This document shows, piece after piece, positions 19,262 through 21,865 of a DNA stretch of 21,865 nucleotides. The translations under genes and the position numbers were made by a program. The number at the start of each line of letters is the position of its first letter. The stretch's first letter is position 1. The DNA lies in NCBI GenBank assembly GCA_030615425.1, contig JAUWZG010000008.1:1-21865 (forward strand), in the 5' to 3' direction. Origin of the DNA: Dehalococcoidia bacterium (GTDB taxonomy: Bacteria > Chloroflexota > Dehalococcoidia > Dehalococcoidales > BS750m-G39). The notes beneath the pieces were generated by a model. That model had not been told where the DNA came from. It saw only the letters and a list, made by a program, of their open reading frames with translations, and did no database searches.

Positions 19262-21865
19262 TTATGTCCCCATAATCTTCTTGTGCCTCAGGGCGCGCTC
19301 CAGTGAGGGCTGCATCTTCATATCGCGGAACTCTTTGATGGCGAAGTTCAGGTGCTCCAGCGCCTCGGCCTTCTCATCCGGGTAGTGCTCTAGAAGCAGC
19401 TCGGCGAGGTTGAGCCGGGTGAGGGCGACCTCGGGGCGGAACCTCATCTCGGTGGCAACTTTAAGCGCTTCCTGGTAGTACTTGCGGGCTTCATCATATC
19501 TGCCCAGGAGAGCCGCCGCTCCACCCAGGTGACGGGATATACACGTCCAGGTCCCCCCCATTATGAGGAGGCCACTGCCAGCAAATCGGCGCATCAGCAG
19601 CTCCGCCGCCCTTTTATGTCCGACCAACACCGCCGCCTCCAGATAGAAGATATCAAAAAAAGCCCACGTCACATCTTCGTCGGAGCCAATCTCAGGACGT
19701 GCCGCTATCATATTGTCCAGGATTCCTATCACTTCAGAATCCCGGTCGGGTTGTGCCAGGCAGATGACCTTTACCAGGCTCTCGGGCATAGTTGGCAGTA
19801 TACGAAAGAATTCATCAGCTCTGCCTAAGCGAAGCAATGGCATAGGACCACATATTAGTGATACTGTGGCAGCGGAATTAGAAAGATTCAGTTCCGCGCC
19901 ACGGGCCAGGATTTTCTGGGTTATCTCTGCGGCGTCCTCCAGAAGCCCGTCCAGGCTAACCATGATGCCGTCCACGGTCATCGAAACCAGCTCAAGAAGA
20001 GCTTGCCCGCTGCGCTCGGCTAATTCTTTAGCCTCGTTATATAATTTTTCGGCTCTCTGTCGCTGACCGGATTCAAGGAAAGTACCTCCGATAACCAATA
20101 ATGTCACACCAAGCGATTCTGCGTTTACTCCAACGCGTGACTGCCCTTCAAGCTCCTCTGCCAGGCGCCAACGCTCCTGGGTGTATTGTGGTGCCTGCGC
20201 GTAAGCGAACCACAGGCAAGCCATGAACCAGAATGTCTGGGGCTCACCGAGGCGGCGGGCCAGCTCGAGAGCCTGTCTGAGTAGAAGAAGCCCTTCTGCC
20301 ATAAGGGCATTCTGCTGTGTCCATAGCCCCGCTACAGATTTCACCTGGGCCATACCCAGGTCAGCCCAGGCGCGAGCTACGCTTTCCGGCTCGGCATAGC
20401 GGTCGGCCCGCTCCACCCACAGGGCTGCCTCAGGGCTTCCCCATACAACCATGTCAAGGCTCCCGTAAGCGTTCAGGCAAAGAACCGCCATTGTGCAGGC
20501 ACGGGACGCCCGGGCGTGGTCGCCGAGTTCCTCAGCCAGGGCAAATGCTTCCGGAAGCTCCTTATCAAGAGCCCGCCGGGGTTCCCCTCCAATGCTCAGG
20601 ACGTGACACAAGCCCAGGAGCAGGTCGCAATACTTAACTTTGTCCTCCGGGTCGAGCACCCTCTGCACTTTGAGTGCCTGTTCCAGCAGACGCACCGCCT
20701 CACCATAGGCGTAAACATCTAAAGCTCGTTTTGCCGCCATTTCGCCGTATTCAACCGCCTTTATCAGGTCGGCGGGGTCGGTGGACTGGGAGAAGTGCTC
20801 GGCCAGCTCGGCGGCGTGCTCCTCGAGTCGTTTTTCATACTGCTTCTCCAGCGAACGCGCCACCTGCTGGTGCATCTTCAGGCGCTGCGGGGCAATCAAC
20901 TCCTCGTAAAGCGTCTGGCGGAAGAAGGCATGCGTGAAACGGTAACGCACTACTCCTACCTGAGAGCGCTCCTCCAGTACGGAAAGCTGCACGGACTCTT
21001 TAAGAGCATTGACAAAGGCATCTTCCTTAATATCAGCGACCCCGCTCAGCGTATCCAGGGGGAACTCCCGCCCGATAACGGCGGCTACGGAAAGCAACTG
21101 ATTACACTCGGGGCTGAGCAGGGACATGCGTCTGCCGATAACGTCCCGCAGCCCCTCGGGTATGCTCATCTCCAGTGGGGTATCCCTCGTGGGACGCCAG
21201 CGACCCTCCTTCTGTGTAATCAGTCCTTCCTCAGCGAGGTAGCGTACCACCTCCTGCACGAAGAGGGGATTTCCCTCCGTCTGGCGGTGCACCGCCTCGG
21301 CCAGTCCCCAGGGGACTTCTTCCCTGGTGATGCCCTCCAGCATGCGCCTGACCTCGTCGGCGTTGAGCCCGCGCAGGAGGACGCGCCCGTAGGTGGAGGC
21401 ACGCCTTAGCTCGGCCAGCGCCGCCGACAGCGGATGGCTGCGGTCCACCTCCACGTCACGGTATGTCCCGATAATTAAAAGTCTCGTCCCGGCCAGGTGG
21501 CGCGAGACGTGCATAAGCATATCCAGTGTGCCCTTATCGGCATCGTGCAGGTCCTCCAGGACAACCAGCATGGGCTGGACGGTGGCGGCGTTGGACAGAA
21601 AATCGGTGACCGCCTGCATGAGCCGATACCGCGCTTCCTCGGGGTCGCCTGGTGGTCGCATCTTTACCCTCAGCCGCTCCCTTATCTCGGAGACGATGCG
21701 CGCTACATCAGCGGCACCCGTGCCCAGTTCTTCCCGCAGGTCTTTAATCTCACGGCTGAGAACATAGGAGCGCAATGCCTCAACGAAGGCAAGGTAGGGA
21801 AGCGATAGCGAGCCTTCCTCGTAGCAGTGACCGACCAGTGTCCTGCCGCCGCGCAGGGTTACGTA
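19262..21865 (-). CDS. STAND/AAA ATPase with TPR-like repeats (N terminus outside the window)
   Basis: The open reading frame continues to the right window edge without a stop, so the TTG at 21775 is not necessarily its start; 867 codons are visible. The first visible residues (LVGHCYEEGSLSLPYLAFVEAL) are the region just after the Walker A loop in AAA_16/LuxR-associated signalling ATPases. Walker B is MLVVLEDLHDAD, followed by LLIIGTYRDVEVDRSHPL (sensor 1 and Arg) and LSPECNQLLSVAAVIGREF (winged-helix region). About the last 500 residues are helical, TPR/MalT-like repeats. No LuxR HTH is present at the C terminus, which ends near LERALRHKKIMGT. Any cyclase, kinase or DNA-binding domain would be N-terminal and unseen. 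The coding sequence is visibly richer in G+C than its neighbours. Confidence 0.88.
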   Translation of the reverse strand, partial: YVTLRGGRTLVGHCYEEGSLSLPYLAFVEALRSYVLSREIKDLREELGTGAADVARIVSEIRERLRVKMRPPGDPEEARYRLMQAVTDFLSNAATVQPMLVVLEDLHDADKGTLDMLMHVSRHLAGTRLLIIGTYRDVEVDRSHPLSAALAELRRASTYGRVLLRGLNADEVRRMLEGITREEVPWGLAEAVHRQTEGNPLFVQEVVRYLAEEGLITQKEGRWRPTRDTPLEMSIPEGLRDVIGRRMSLLSPECNQLLSVAAVIGREFPLDTLSGVADIKEDAFVNALKESVQLSVLEERSQVGVVRYRFTHAFFRQTLYEELIAPQRLKMHQQVARSLEKQYEKRLEEHAAELAEHFSQSTDPADLIKAVEYGEMAAKRALDVYAYGEAVRLLEQALKVQRVLDPEDKVKYCDLLLGLCHVLSIGGEPRRALDKELPEAFALAEELGDHARASRACTMAVLCLNAYGSLDMVVWGSPEAALWVERADRYAEPESVARAWADLGMAQVKSVAGLWTQQNALMAEGLLLLRQALELARRLGEPQTFWFMACLWFAYAQAPQYTQERWRLAEELEGQSRVGVNAESLGVTLLVIGGTFLESGQRQRAEKLYNEAKELAERSGQALLELVSMTVDGIMVSLDGLLEDAAEITQKILARGAELNLSNSAATVSLICGPMPLLRLGRADEFFRILPTMPESLVKVICLAQPDRDSEVIGILDNMIAARPEIGSDEDVTWAFFDIFYLEAAVLVGHKRAAELLMRRFAGSGLLIMGGTWTCISRHLGGAAALLGRYDEARKYYQEALKVATEMRFRPEVALTRLNLAELLLEHYPDEKAEALEHLNFAIKEFRDMKMQPSLERALRHKKIMGT

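Noticed and set aside
21775..21777. TTG at 21775 as start of the ATPase
   Set aside because: The frame stays open to the window edge and the upstream codons encode the typical post-Walker-A region, so the gene begins outside.

Overview
The window reads as a piece of a bacterial chromosome, most likely from an uncultured anaerobic Chloroflexota of the Dehalococcoidia type. That placement is inference from gene content: anaerobic benzoyl-CoA genes, rubrerythrin, a large SRP RNA with an Alu domain, an archaeal-type dUTPase, and several promoters whose -10 box lies on or only a few bases before the start codon. No rRNA or tRNA gene is present to confirm it. There is no CRISPR array, phage module or transposase.

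Layout. (1) 1-2813, minus strand: a tightly overlapping operon thiL-tsaE-tsaB-hotdog thioesterase-HAD phosphatase (thiamine cofactor, tRNA t6A modification, accessory hydrolases). (2) 2814-3130: divergent promoters around a large palindromic intergenic repeat (copy A). (3) 3131-3865: a calcineurin-like phosphoesterase. (4) 4049-6289: two enzymes of the lower benzoyl-CoA pathway, 6-hydroxycyclohex-1-ene-1-carbonyl-CoA dehydrogenase and the ring-opening 6-oxo hydrolase (BamA/Oah), closed by a clear terminator. (5) 6381-6655: the large-form SRP RNA gene with its own promoter, filling the only gap longer than 300 bp. (6) 6687-10402: a BadH-like SDR, then rsmA-ispE-plsY-rubrerythrin in one direction. 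(7) 10420-11685, minus: tRNA nucleotidyltransferase. (8) 11700-11950: repeat copy B between divergent promoters. (9) 11962-15535: a P-loop kinase overlapping dCMP deaminase, an ABC-2 exporter pair, and a diacylglycerol/sphingosine-type lipid kinase. (10) 15590-15785: repeat copy C, then a minus-strand archaeal-type dUTPase. (11) 16451-17299: DegV, with a consensus promoter and a structured 3' element. (12) 17482-19175: a small membrane protein translationally coupled to a sodium:solute symporter. (13) 19262-end, minus: a large STAND/AAA ATPase with TPR-like repeats, cut off at its N terminus by the window edge and visibly richer in G+C than its neighbours.

How the genes fit together. Had and BamA catalyse consecutive steps (NAD-dependent oxidation, then hydrolytic ring opening) in anaerobic aromatic degradation. 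The SDR resembles the alicyclic 2-hydroxycyclohexanecarboxyl-CoA dehydrogenase. Benzoyl-CoA reductase and the dienoyl-CoA hydratase are not in the window. dCMP deaminase and dUTPase both supply dUMP. PlsY and the lipid kinase belong to membrane lipid metabolism.

The features most worth following up are the three-copy intergenic palindromic repeat family, the set of near-leaderless promoters (one of which changes a start codon), the SRP RNA with a GAGA tetraloop placed inside an aromatic-degradation locus, and the pseudoknot-capable element behind degV. I see no clearly new multi-gene system.
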